Assembly: GCA_026981635.1 (NCBI GenBank)
Contig: JALSIF010000276.1
Coordinates: 1 to 10,845, forward strand
Reading direction: 5' to 3'
DNA length: 10,845 nt
Origin: JALSIF01 sp026981635 [NCBI: bacterium]
Lineage (GTDB): Bacteria; 4484-113; JALSIF01
Shown piece after piece: positions 1-6,276 of the stretch. The notes beneath the pieces were generated by a model, which made no database searches, was not told the DNA's origin, and worked only from the letters and a program-made list of their open reading frames with translations. A program made the position numbers and the translations under genes. How positions within the stretch are numbered: the first letter of the stretch is position 1; each line of letters starts with the position of its first letter.

Positions 1-1
1 A

Positions 2-796
2 TGGATTCCCCTCGCCACCGTCTCCCTGTTTGGATTTACCAGTGGGCTCATCGCCGTCTACATCGTGCTTCGCCGGATGAGCTTCGTGGGCGATGGGTTG
101 GCCCATGCCAGCCTGGCCGGGGTAGCCATCGCTTGGCTCGCCGGCTGGCACCTGACGGTGGGAGCGGCCGGCTGGGCACTGGTTACTGCCCTGGCAATCC
201 GCCTGATGAGAAAGCTAAACATCGCTACAGACGCGGCCATCGGGGTAACCTTCACCTTCTCCTTCGCCCTGGGGATTGTGCTGATGGGGGAAGGAGAGGA
301 AGCGGTACATCAAGTATTTGAGGCGGTATTCGGCAACCTCCTCGCGGTGGGCCAGGAGGAGCTCTACCTTACCCTGGCCACCTTCCTGGTGGTTGGTCTG
401 GTTCTCCTCCTGCTTAGGCCGGTGCTTGACTTCGTCAGCTTTGACCCCGAGGGGGCAGCCGCCTTCGGGATACCCGTGCTGGTGGTTGACCTTGTTCTCA
501 TGGTGCTCATCACCCTAGTGGTGGTTGCGGGGCTAAAAAGCGTTGGGGTGCTCATGGTGGCGGCTATGGTGGTGACCCCGGCGGTCACCGCCCTGCAGGT
601 CTCCCGCTCCCTTCCCGCTTCCCTCCTCATAAGCGGACTGGTGGGAGCGGTGGCGGGGCTGGCGGGCACCTGGATCTCGCTAGTAAGTGGCATCTCTACC
701 GGGGCAACGGTGGTTTTGGTGGTGACGCTTATCTTTCTGATTGTGTGGCTGGGAAAGCTCCTCTCCCGCATGAGAGTGGCCGGCAGGCAAACCTAA
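2..796 (+). CDS. ABC-3 family metal (Zn/Mn/Fe) ABC transporter permease, 5'-partial
   Basis: This is the membrane permease subunit of a ZnuB/MntB/TroC-type metal importer, which works with a periplasmic metal-binding protein and a cytoplasmic ATPase. The frame is open to the window edge (264 residues, starting at codon TGG at base 2), so the true start lies upstream; family members are usually about 260-290 residues, so only a short N-terminus is missing. Family hallmarks are visible: LRRMSFVGDGLAHASLAGVA near residues 23-43, and a series of hydrophobic helices through to the C-terminus. The segment GLKSVGVLMVAAMVVTPAVT, near residue 178, matches the conserved GxLLVxAMLVxPAAxA-like stretch of the family. 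The ligand metal cannot be read from the permease. GTG at 65 is an internal codon and would remove the first helix, so I did not use it. The solute-binding and ATPase genes are presumably upstream, outside the window. Confidence 0.9.
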   Translation, partial: WIPLATVSLFGFTSGLIAVYIVLRRMSFVGDGLAHASLAGVAIAWLAGWHLTVGAAGWALVTALAIRLMRKLNIATDAAIGVTFTFSFALGIVLMGEGEEAVHQVFEAVFGNLLAVGQEELYLTLATFLVVGLVLLLLRPVLDFVSFDPEGAAAFGIPVLVVDLVLMVLITLVVVAGLKSVGVLMVAAMVVTPAVTALQVSRSLPASLLISGLVGAVAGLAGTWISLVSGISTGATVVLVVTLIFLIVWLGKLLSRMRVAGRQT

Positions 797-816
797 AGCA
801 ATCTGCTTAAAAACTC

Positions 817-846
817 TTGACAAGCTTTTGAGGGATCTGCTAACCT
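817..846 (+). promoter_or_regulatory. Candidate sigma-70 promoter upstream of structured RNA region
   Basis: A perfect -35 hexamer TTGACA (817-822) is followed after 18 bp by TAACCT (841-846), a weak -10 that matches consensus at three of six positions. Transcription would start near 853, just before the hairpin at 869-888. The perfect -35 makes it plausible; the poor -10 keeps confidence modest. Confidence 0.35.
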
Positions 847-868
847 ATGCCCTGCCTGCCCAACTTAA

Positions 869-888
869 GTATCGGTTCCGACCGATAC
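869..888 (+). repeat. Perfect 8-bp inverted repeat with TCCG loop
   Basis: The arms GTATCGGT (869-876) and ACCGATAC (881-888) are exact reverse complements separated by TCCG. In RNA this gives a stem closed by UCCG, which fits the very stable UNCG tetraloop class, although the closing pair here is U-A rather than the favoured C-G. In DNA it is a 20-bp interrupted palindrome that could equally be a regulator-binding site. The structure is directly visible; its role is not. Confidence 0.85.
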
Positions 889-899
889 CCCTTCGAACA

Positions 900-933
900 T
901 CCCCGGGTCCACTATGTCCCGGGGAGTTTTTTT
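900..933 (+). terminator. Rho-independent terminator
   Basis: An 8-bp stem TCCCCGGG (900-907) pairs with CCCGGGGA (918-925) around a 10-nt loop and is followed by one G and seven T (927-933). It lies 104 bp after the metal permease stop codon and 56 bp before purN. It therefore separates the two units, or terminates a small RNA started at about 853. There is no T-run on the opposite strand, so it works in the + direction only. Confidence 0.85.
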
Positions 934-974
934 ACCCCCATGACGGTGCGGACAAACCGGGTCCGGCAGCTTTC

Positions 975-980
975 TATAAT
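975..980 (+). promoter_or_regulatory. Perfect TATAAT -10 element for purN, likely leaderless
   Basis: A consensus TATAAT ends 8 nt before the purN ATG at 989. Transcription normally starts about 6-8 nt after the -10, so the mRNA would begin at or next to the A of ATG. There is no Shine-Dalgarno sequence in CGCCTGCC. The -35 is weak: ACAAAC at 952-957 with a 17-bp spacer, or CGGACA at 949-954 with 20. Confidence 0.65.
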
Positions 981-988
981 CGCCTGCC

Positions 989-1651
989 ATGGAGGGGAGG
1001 CTTAGTCTGGCCGTGCTGGTAAGCGGCTCTGGCACCACCCTGCAAAACCTGATTGACCGCCAGCGGAGGGGAGAGCTTAGGGCCGAGGTGGAGGTGGTGG
1101 TAGCCGACCGGCCAGACATCTATGCCCTCACCCGCGCCACCCAGGCGGGCATCCCGGCGGTGGTGGTTGATCGCCATGACTACCCCGACTACAAGGCCCA
1201 CTCCGAGGCCATCTACGCCGCCATCAGCGGCTACCGGCTGGACTACCTGGTGTTGGCGGGCTATCTCAGCCGCCTCCACATCGCTCCACAGTGGCATCTA
1301 AGGATCATCAACATTCACCCGGCTCTTCTGCCTGCCTTTGGAGGAAAAGGAATGTATGGGGACCGGGTTCATCAGGCGGTGCTGGAGCACGGATGCAAGG
1401 TTTCCGGGTGCACAGTCCACTTCTGCGACGAGGAGTATGACCACGGTCCCATCATCGCCCAGGTGGCGGTGGCGGTGCTGGACGACGATACGGTGGAGAC
1501 CCTGCGGGAGAGGGTCCAGCGAGCCGAACGAGAGCTCTACCCTACCGTCATCAACTGGCTGGCCGAGGGCAGGGTTGAGGTTGATGGCAGGAGGGTCAAG
1601 GTAAGGGGAATTGACCGGCTGAGAAGGGCGCTGAAGGAAGCTGACGGATAG
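989..1651 (+). CDS. purN: Phosphoribosylglycinamide formyltransferase (GAR transformylase)
   Basis: PurN transfers a formyl group from 10-formyl-tetrahydrofolate to GAR in the third step of purine synthesis, in the cytoplasm. The 220-residue protein has the expected length plus a small tail. The N-terminal substrate-binding loop is LVSGSGTTLQNL (residues 10-21). The catalytic Asn and His are in IINIHPALLP (about 106-115), followed by FGGKGMYGDRVH. The catalytic Asp is within VHFCDEEYDHGPII (about 143-156). All key residues are present, so it should be active. ATG at 989 is chosen because the family N-terminus begins a few residues later and a TATAAT lies just upstream, which suggests a leaderless start without a ribosome binding site. 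No other purine genes are in the window. A terminator at 900-933 separates it from the metal permease. Confidence 0.95.
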   Translation: MEGRLSLAVLVSGSGTTLQNLIDRQRRGELRAEVEVVVADRPDIYALTRATQAGIPAVVVDRHDYPDYKAHSEAIYAAISGYRLDYLVLAGYLSRLHIAPQWHLRIINIHPALLPAFGGKGMYGDRVHQAVLEHGCKVSGCTVHFCDEEYDHGPIIAQVAVAVLDDDTVETLRERVQRAERELYPTVINWLAEGRVEVDGRRVKVRGIDRLRRALKEADG

Positions 1652-1659
1652 AGGCTGAC

Positions 1660-1689
1660 TTGCCAGAATCCCTGACTTGGGGTAAAAAT
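1660..1689 (+). promoter_or_regulatory. Candidate promoter for the small membrane protein at 1698
   Basis: TTGCCA (1660-1665, five of six to TTGACA) is followed after 17 bp by TAAAAA (1683-1688, four of six), with AAAAAT as a one-base-shifted alternative ending at 1689. The -10 ends 8-9 nt before the ATG at 1698 and there is no Shine-Dalgarno, so this too looks like a leaderless arrangement. It starts 9 bp after the purN stop codon. Confidence 0.5.
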
Positions 1690-1697
1690 AGTTATTG

Positions 1698-1970
1698 ATG
1701 AGGTGGCAAAACCACAACCGGGCCATCTTCCTGCTGGGCCTGGTGCTGGTAGGGCTGGGGGGCTTTGCCTCCCTGGCGGGGATTGCCACCGCAGTGGGGC
1801 ACTCCCTCCTCCATCGCACCCTCACCGAGGTCTCGGTAGGCCTGCTGGTGGGGGTGATCACCACCGCCCTTCCGGCCACCGTGATCGGGGGGATGATCTG
1901 CTACTCCTTTGCCCCCCTCGGGGCCGAGGTTGAGCCCGATCCCTGGAGTGAAAACCCCTGGCCGGAGTAG
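1698..1970 (+). CDS. Small two-helix membrane protein of unknown function
   Basis: I do not recognise this 90-residue protein. After a short basic N-terminus (RWQNHNR) there is a hydrophobic helix at about residues 9-30. A polar linker (HSLLHRTLTE, about 35-44) follows, then a second hydrophobic helix at about 45-70, then an acidic, proline-rich tail ending ENPWPE. Both termini are predicted to be cytoplasmic by the positive charges at the N-terminus, although this is weak for the tail. It follows purN by 46 bp and converges with lpxA, whose stop is 16 bp beyond its own. ATG at 1698 is preferred over an in-frame TTG at 1695 because of the codon type and the -10 element upstream. Two proper helices and normal amino-acid use support a real gene, but a membrane function cannot be named. 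Confidence 0.6.
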   Translation: MRWQNHNRAIFLLGLVLVGLGGFASLAGIATAVGHSLLHRTLTEVSVGLLVGVITTALPATVIGGMICYSFAPLGAEVEPDPWSENPWPE

Positions 1971-1986
1971 GCCCCTTGTCCGGTAT

Positions 1987-2883
1987 TCAGGTGGCGGGAA
2001 GGCTGGCGGTGAGCTCGTCGTAGGGGTCATCTCCTACGCCATTGGGCCGGCGGCCACTGCAGATTCCCCGGCGGCTCTGACGAACGAACTCCACCAGGTG
2101 GCCAAGGTAGGGGTTGTTTGGGTCAAGCTCCTCAATGAGCCTAAGTGCCTCGCTTACCGAGTGGCCCTCCAAGAAGAGGATGCGGAAGGCGGTGCGGATG
2201 AGCTGGCGGTCGGAGCGACTCACCCCGTTCCTTCTCAAGCCTACGTTGTTTACGCTGACGATGCGGGCGGGTGCCTTCCCAAAAGCCAGCATGTAGGGGG
2301 GGACATCCTGCATAAGGCCGCTGGTTCCTCCCACCATGGCCAGCTCACCGATGCGCACAAACTGGTGGGCCACCGCCATCCCCCCGATCACCGCCCGGTC
2401 CTCCACCACGCAGTGGCCGGCCAGGGTGGCGTTGTTGGCCATGATCACCCCCTCGCCCACCTGACAGTCGTGGGCGATGTGGACGTAGGCCATCAGCAGA
2501 CAGTCGTCGCCTACCACCGTGGTGCTTCCCTCGTGGGAGCCGCGATTGATGGTGACAAACTCGCGGATGCGACAACGCTGACCGATCTTGAGGAAGCTTT
2601 CCTGGCCCCGGTACTTGATGTCCTGGGGGTCGCCCCCGATTACCGCATGGGGGCCGATGCGGGTGAGCGCCCCCACCTTGGTATTGCGCTCAATCACCGT
2701 GTGGGACCCCACCACCACGCCTTTGCCCAGCTCAACCCGCGGGCCGATAACCGCATAGGGCCCGATTACCACCCCGGCACTCACCATCGCATCGGCGTGC
2801 ACCCGGGCGGTGGGGTCAATCTGGGGAGGACCGAAGGTCTGCTCCTCCAGGGTTACCTGCTTTGGTTTGATGCTGGCACTCAT
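1987..2883 (-). CDS. lpxA: UDP-N-acetylglucosamine O-acyltransferase (first step of lipid A synthesis)
   Basis: LpxA moves a 3-hydroxyacyl chain from acyl carrier protein to the 3-OH of UDP-GlcNAc in the cytoplasm. The left-handed beta-helix hexapeptide repeats run through most of the protein. Landmarks are GGDPQDIKYRGQ, the catalytic His in AYVHIAHDC, NNATLAGH, HQF and QDVPPY, then a helical C-terminal domain. The acyl-chain ruler position (Gly173 in E. coli) is Gly here (MVGGTSG). From the ATG at 2883 it has 298 residues, against 262 in E. coli, with about 20 extra residues at each end. I chose ATG 2883 because GGGGTGA lies 5 nt upstream; GTG at 2892 overlaps the lpxD stop as GTGA and is the alternative (301 residues). 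It is the last gene of the bamA-lpxD-lpxA run. fabZ and lpxB are not adjacent. Confidence 0.95.
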   Translation of the reverse strand: MSASIKPKQVTLEEQTFGPPQIDPTARVHADAMVSAGVVIGPYAVIGPRVELGKGVVVGSHTVIERNTKVGALTRIGPHAVIGGDPQDIKYRGQESFLKIGQRCRIREFVTINRGSHEGSTTVVGDDCLLMAYVHIAHDCQVGEGVIMANNATLAGHCVVEDRAVIGGMAVAHQFVRIGELAMVGGTSGLMQDVPPYMLAFGKAPARIVSVNNVGLRRNGVSRSDRQLIRTAFRILFLEGHSVSEALRLIEELDPNNPYLGHLVEFVRQSRRGICSGRRPNGVGDDPYDELTASLPAT

Positions 2884-2888
2884 CTTTT

Positions 2889-2895
2889 TCACCCC
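2889..2895 (-). promoter_or_regulatory. lpxA: Shine-Dalgarno that favours the lpxA ATG start
   Basis: On the minus strand GGGGTGA sits 5 nt before ATG (2883-2881), the same geometry as GGAGGTGA before pyrC. The TGA of this motif is also the lpxD stop codon, so ending lpxD and starting lpxA are physically coupled. Confidence 0.55.
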
Positions 2896-3974
2896 TTGCC
2901 CTTGCCCAACTCCTCAAGCCTTCGCTCGAGCTTGCGGATCCGACCGATCAGCTCCGGCAACCTAAGCAGTGCGGCGTAGGCCCGGATGGAACGGTGGTGG
3001 TCCACGGCGGGGTAGCCGGAGACGGTCTTGCCCGGCTCAACATCACCCATGATGCCCGCCTGACCTCCGGCAGTCACCCGGTCACCGATGGTGAGGTGAC
3101 CGCCCACTCCCACCTGTCCACCGAACACACACCACTCGCCGGTCCTGGCCCCGCCCGAAAGACCAGTCTGGGCGGCAACCAGGTTGTTTTTCCCCAGCCT
3201 CACGTTGTGTCCCAGCTGGACCAGGTTGTCCAGCTTGGAGCCCTGCCCAATCTGGGTGTCGTCCACCACCCCGCGGTCAACTGCACAGAGCGCTCCCAGC
3301 TCAACCTGGCTCTCCACCGACACACTCCCCAGGTGGGGGATCTTGTGGTGACCCGTTTGGTCCGACACGAAGCCGAAGCCTTCTCCGCCAACTACTGTGT
3401 TGGCTCCCACCACCACCCCATCGCCCAGCCTAACTCGGGCAAGCACCCTCACCCCGGGGAAGAGGTAGCAGAGGGAACCGATGCGGGCGTCTCGGCCCAC
3501 GAATACCTGGGCAGATAGGACGGTCCCGGCCCCAATCTCGGCCCCATCCTCCACCACACAGAGGGGACCGACCACTACACCGGGTTCAAGCTGGGCTGAG
3601 CTGCTTACCACTGCGGTGGGGTGAATGCGGGTCTCCACCGGCTCGGCCGCCAGGAAGGAAGGCTCATATTGAGAAAGCAGGGCCGGCTCCCTTGCCACCA
3701 GCTGGGAGAGCACCCTGGCGAAGGCGGAGCGGGGCTCCGGGTGGAGGATGCGGCTGGGGTGGTCAACCCGGGCCTCGGGGAGGGTGATGAGTGCACCGAT
3801 GGAGGCGGGGTCAAAGCCCCGCGGAAGCTCCCGATGGACAAGGAAACCCAGCCCTTGGGGAGAGGGCCTATCCAAGGTGCACACCCCGATCAAAGCGAGA
3901 GCACCATCTCCGGCCAGCTCGCCGCCGGTCCACTGAACAACCTGGGCAAGGGTGAAGGTGGGGGTGCGGATCAT
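2889..3974 (-). CDS. lpxD: UDP-3-O-(3-hydroxyacyl)glucosamine N-acyltransferase
   Basis: LpxD adds the second, N-linked hydroxyacyl chain in lipid A synthesis, acting after LpxA and LpxC. The 361-residue protein has the family layout. An N-terminal uridine-binding domain (about 1-105) includes the stretch TLDRPSPQGLGFLVH. A hexapeptide-repeat beta-helix (about 115-320) contains GGEGFGF (196-202), AVDRGVVDDT and the catalytic His256 in LVQLGHNV. A C-terminal helix (about 330-361) ends in basic and acidic repeats. Length and motifs match the family, so it should be active. The ATG at 3974 is supported by AGGAGG 9 nt upstream (3984-3989). It lies 49 bp after bamA with no skp/ompH between them, and touches lpxA through a shared stop/start region. 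Confidence 0.95.
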   Translation of the reverse strand: MIRTPTFTLAQVVQWTGGELAGDGALALIGVCTLDRPSPQGLGFLVHRELPRGFDPASIGALITLPEARVDHPSRILHPEPRSAFARVLSQLVAREPALLSQYEPSFLAAEPVETRIHPTAVVSSSAQLEPGVVVGPLCVVEDGAEIGAGTVLSAQVFVGRDARIGSLCYLFPGVRVLARVRLGDGVVVGANTVVGGEGFGFVSDQTGHHKIPHLGSVSVESQVELGALCAVDRGVVDDTQIGQGSKLDNLVQLGHNVRLGKNNLVAAQTGLSGGARTGEWCVFGGQVGVGGHLTIGDRVTAGGQAGIMGDVEPGKTVSGYPAVDHHRSIRAYAALLRLPELIGRIRKLERRLEELGKGKG

Positions 3975-4023
3975 CTTCCCGCCCCTCCTAAGGCTGCCCT
4001 GCTGTCGGCCCGCATCTCCATGG

Positions 4024-5772
4024 CTAAAACATCTCCCCGATGCCGAAGTGGAAACGGTTGCCCTTGGTCTCGCCGGTGAGCCCTATCCCGTAGTCCAGGC
4101 GGATGGCCCCCAGCCCCAGGGCGGGGATGGTGAAGCGGATGCCCACCCCAACTCCGACGATGTTTCTCATTTCGTCAAAGCTCTGGCCTGCCCAGCCGGC
4201 GTCAACAAAGACCGCCCCGCGAAACTGGGTCTCGCCCAGGGGGAAGCGGTACTCGCCGTTGAGCAGGATGGTCTTGGTGCCGGTGACCTCGTCGGGCTGG
4301 TAGCCCCTGACCGAGTTCACCCCGCCCAGGCGGAACTCCTCAAACAGGGGGACCTCGCCGGTGCCCAGGCCGACCAGCTCGCGGAGGGCCAAGGTCCCCT
4401 TGCCGAAGGCAAAATAGTTGCGGTTCTCCAGGGCATACTTCTGGAACTGGAAGTCACCCCCAAAGCCGGCAAAGTTAATGCCAAGGGACTGGTAGCTTCC
4501 CGCCATGGGGGCAAAGATGTTGTCCCGGGTGTCCTTGGTGAGGCGAAGGAGCAGGGAGATGGAGGTTCCCCGCCGGCTGGCCTGGGCACGGCGGGCAGGG
4601 GTAAGGCCCTGGAAGGGATCACCCGAGATGATGTCGTAGTCAAAGTCGGTGAAGCTAAAACCGATGCTCCCCACCAGGTCGTTGGCCAGTCGGTGGCCCA
4701 AGATGACCGAGCCCCCGGCGCTGTTAACGATCAGCTCACTCTCATAGAAACTTCCCGCATTGCGCCGGTTTAAGACCTCGGTGTTGAAGAGACTTACGGA
4801 AATGGAGTTCTTTGCCGACAGATAGGGGTCGGTGTAGCGCAGGCTGAAGCCGGGAGAGCGGGCCGAGAACTCCACAAACCCGCCGATGTCCTTGGCCTCT
4901 CCCTTCCAGTTGCGCTCCCTTAGGCTGATGGTGCCGCTTATGCCATTGAGGGTGGAGTAGCCCACCCCGAAACCAAGCTGGCCGGTGCGGGTCTCCTCCA
5001 CGATGACGATCAGGTTCACGTAGCCCTGCCTGACTGAAGGCTCCAGGTTGAAGTCCACCCGGGTAAAGAGGCCGGTGTTCTGGAGAGCCTGCAGGTCTCG
5101 GAGGAGGTCTCGCTTATAGATCACCCGGTCGGGCCTCACCCGTCGCATGGTCATGCGGATGATGCGGGGCTTGGTGCGGTCGTTGCCCTCAACCTTGATC
5201 TGGTCAAGCTTCCCCTCCAGCACACTTACGAAGATCACCCCCTCCTCCTCTCCCTCAGCGCCGATGCGCACGTCGGAGACGAAGGCGGAAACGATCCCCT
5301 TGTCCCGGTAGGTCTGGTTGATAAAGTCAACCAGTTTCTCCTCAATCAGCTTGGTGTTGATCACCTTGCCGGGGGGATAGTCCCAGGCGCTAAGCAGCTC
5401 CTCGTCGGAGACCAGCTCATTGCCTGAGAGGCGAACCTCCTTGAAGGGTGGGTTCTCCTCAATCTGGATGACCAGCATCACCCCATCGGGCAGGGGCGCC
5501 AAGTCCAAAACCGGCTTGGAAGCAAAGTAGCCGGTCTCGTAGAGGCGCTGGGCGTTCTCCTCCAGAACGGTGACCGTGTTTCGCCGGATCTCATCCCCCA
5601 CCTTGAGGGTGAGGTTTTCCACGATGGTGTCAAAGTCCAGGTTCTTTCGCCCAATGATCTGGATGGACTTGATGACCAGCCCCTGGGCATGGACCGGCCC
5701 GGTCCCTCCGCCAACCAGCAGGGCAAAGGCGATCAGAGCAGCGAGGGCAGCGGCAAGCATCCCCCTTCCCAT
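4024..5772 (-). CDS. bamA: BamA/Omp85 outer-membrane protein assembly factor with three POTRA domains
   Basis: BamA is the outer-membrane barrel that folds other beta-barrel proteins into the membrane. The 582-residue protein begins with a Sec signal peptide (hydrophobic core about 6-22, probable cleavage after VHAQ at 27-30). Three POTRA-like units follow (about 32-106, 109-187, 189-261), where E. coli has five. A C-terminal 16-strand-type barrel spans 265-582. The lumen-loop motif VRGY (488-491) corresponds to the family VRGF. The chain ends FHFGIGEMF, with the terminal Phe typical of outer-membrane barrels. I chose ATG 5772 because AAGGAGG lies 6 nt upstream and the signal peptide starts there; the open frame extends upstream but those residues overlap the preceding gene and look random. 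lpxD and lpxA follow directly, the association also seen in E. coli. Confidence 0.93.
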   Translation of the reverse strand: MGRGMLAAALAALIAFALLVGGGTGPVHAQGLVIKSIQIIGRKNLDFDTIVENLTLKVGDEIRRNTVTVLEENAQRLYETGYFASKPVLDLAPLPDGVMLVIQIEENPPFKEVRLSGNELVSDEELLSAWDYPPGKVINTKLIEEKLVDFINQTYRDKGIVSAFVSDVRIGAEGEEEGVIFVSVLEGKLDQIKVEGNDRTKPRIIRMTMRRVRPDRVIYKRDLLRDLQALQNTGLFTRVDFNLEPSVRQGYVNLIVIVEETRTGQLGFGVGYSTLNGISGTISLRERNWKGEAKDIGGFVEFSARSPGFSLRYTDPYLSAKNSISVSLFNTEVLNRRNAGSFYESELIVNSAGGSVILGHRLANDLVGSIGFSFTDFDYDIISGDPFQGLTPARRAQASRRGTSISLLLRLTKDTRDNIFAPMAGSYQSLGINFAGFGGDFQFQKYALENRNYFAFGKGTLALRELVGLGTGEVPLFEEFRLGGVNSVRGYQPDEVTGTKTILLNGEYRFPLGETQFRGAVFVDAGWAGQSFDEMRNIVGVGVGIRFTIPALGLGAIRLDYGIGLTGETKGNRFHFGIGEMF

Positions 5773-5778
5773 GACTCT

Positions 5779-5785
5779 CCTCCTT
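5779..5785 (-). promoter_or_regulatory. bamA: Strong Shine-Dalgarno fixing the bamA start
   Basis: AAGGAGG on the minus strand lies 6 nt before ATG 5772. It decides between this start and the much longer open frame reaching 5988. Confidence 0.8.
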
Positions 5786-5809
5786 CTAGTGCAAAAGATG
5801 GGCGCCATT

Positions 5810-6217
5810 CTACTGCTCCTCTGCCTCCGGAGAGCTTTCTGAGTCTGCTGGGGAAACCTCTTCCAGGGAGGTGGGAACCACTTCCACCGGGGGCTGGCTG
5901 GCCTGCTCCCGGCCCAGGATGCGGTTGATGAACTCGTCTCTCCCTCCCACCAGCTCAACCAGGTCGCTGGTGGGGCGGTGGACGGCAATCCAAATGCCCA
6001 TGAAAAGGGCGATCAGGGTGGCCAGGATGAGGGCCCCCAGACCAAAGCCACGCCGATTGAGGATCGCACCCCGCGGCACTCCGAGGTGGCGGCGCAAGAG
6101 GTAGCGGATCTCGCCGTCCAGGATGAGCAGCTTCTTGACCAGCTCCCCTTCGCTGGCCTCATCCAGCTGCTCAATCTCTTCCAGGCGTCGCCTGAGCGGC
6201 TCTATGTCCAGCCCCAT
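5810..6217 (-). CDS. Single-pass membrane protein of unknown function, between the sigma factor gene and bamA
   Basis: I do not recognise this 135-residue protein. Residues 1-56 are charged and likely helical (LRRRLEEIEQLDEASEGEL and EIRYLLRRHL), ending in a basic patch RGAILNRRG. One strong transmembrane helix follows (about 57-79). An exported segment HRPTSDLVELVGGRDEFINRIL comes next, then an acidic, Ser/Pro/Glu-rich tail (about 104-135). The positive-inside rule puts the N-terminus in the cytoplasm. This is the topology of membrane-bound anti-sigma factors, and the gene sits immediately downstream of a sigma factor gene (59-bp gap). However, no zinc-type HxxxCxxC anti-sigma motif is present, so that role is only an inference. 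bamA starts 37 bp after its stop. The start at ATG 6217 has no clear Shine-Dalgarno; no other in-frame start lies nearby. Confidence 0.75.
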   Translation of the reverse strand: MGLDIEPLRRRLEEIEQLDEASEGELVKKLLILDGEIRYLLRRHLGVPRGAILNRRGFGLGALILATLIALFMGIWIAVHRPTSDLVELVGGRDEFINRILGREQASQPPVEVVPTSLEEVSPADSESSPEAEEQ

Positions 6218-6276
6218 CCATTGCTAGGTCGAAGGGAAGCAGGGAAAAGTTAACCCCTCCGTTTCCCCTCCCTCGG

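Larger units (their letters stand above)
853..933 (+). ncRNA. Candidate small structured RNA or attenuated leader
   Basis: Inference only. Between a TTGACA-type promoter candidate and a rho-independent terminator lies about 80 nt with no credible reading frame that folds into two hairpins (869-888 and 900-925). It could be an independent small RNA, an attenuator leader ahead of purN, or simply the 3' trailer of the metal transporter operon, which ends at 796. I recognise no known RNA family in it. The start at 853 is estimated from the promoter position. Confidence 0.3.

Noticed and set aside
796-808. Hairpin AAGCA/TGCTT at the metal permease stop codon
   Set aside because: The stem is 5 bp and AT-rich and is followed by A, not T; the real terminator is at 900-933.
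865-888. FliA-type promoter formed by TTAAGTAT and ACCGATAC
   Set aside because: The hexamer-like CCGATA resembles the FliA -10, but the spacer is 8 bp instead of about 11, and the bases are better explained as the arms of the palindrome.
828-1022. Open frame from TTG 828 across the intergenic region into purN
   Set aside because: It covers two RNA hairpins and the terminator, overlaps purN out of frame, and has no coding character.
1909-2979. A 356-codon open frame on the + strand, antisense to lpxA
   Set aside because: lpxA on the other strand has clear family motifs; the frame is rich in His, Gly and Pro as expected from the complement of GC-rich coding sequence, with no recognisable domain.
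3952-4773. A 273-codon + strand frame antisense to bamA and lpxD
   Set aside because: It is a shadow of the bamA barrel region; it has no motifs and starts inside lpxD.
6242-6267. Hairpin GGGAAA/TTTCCC between the sigma gene and the membrane protein gene, as a terminator or attenuator
   Set aside because: The stem is only 6 bp with a 14-nt loop and no T-run follows on the minus strand, so it gives no reason to split the operon.
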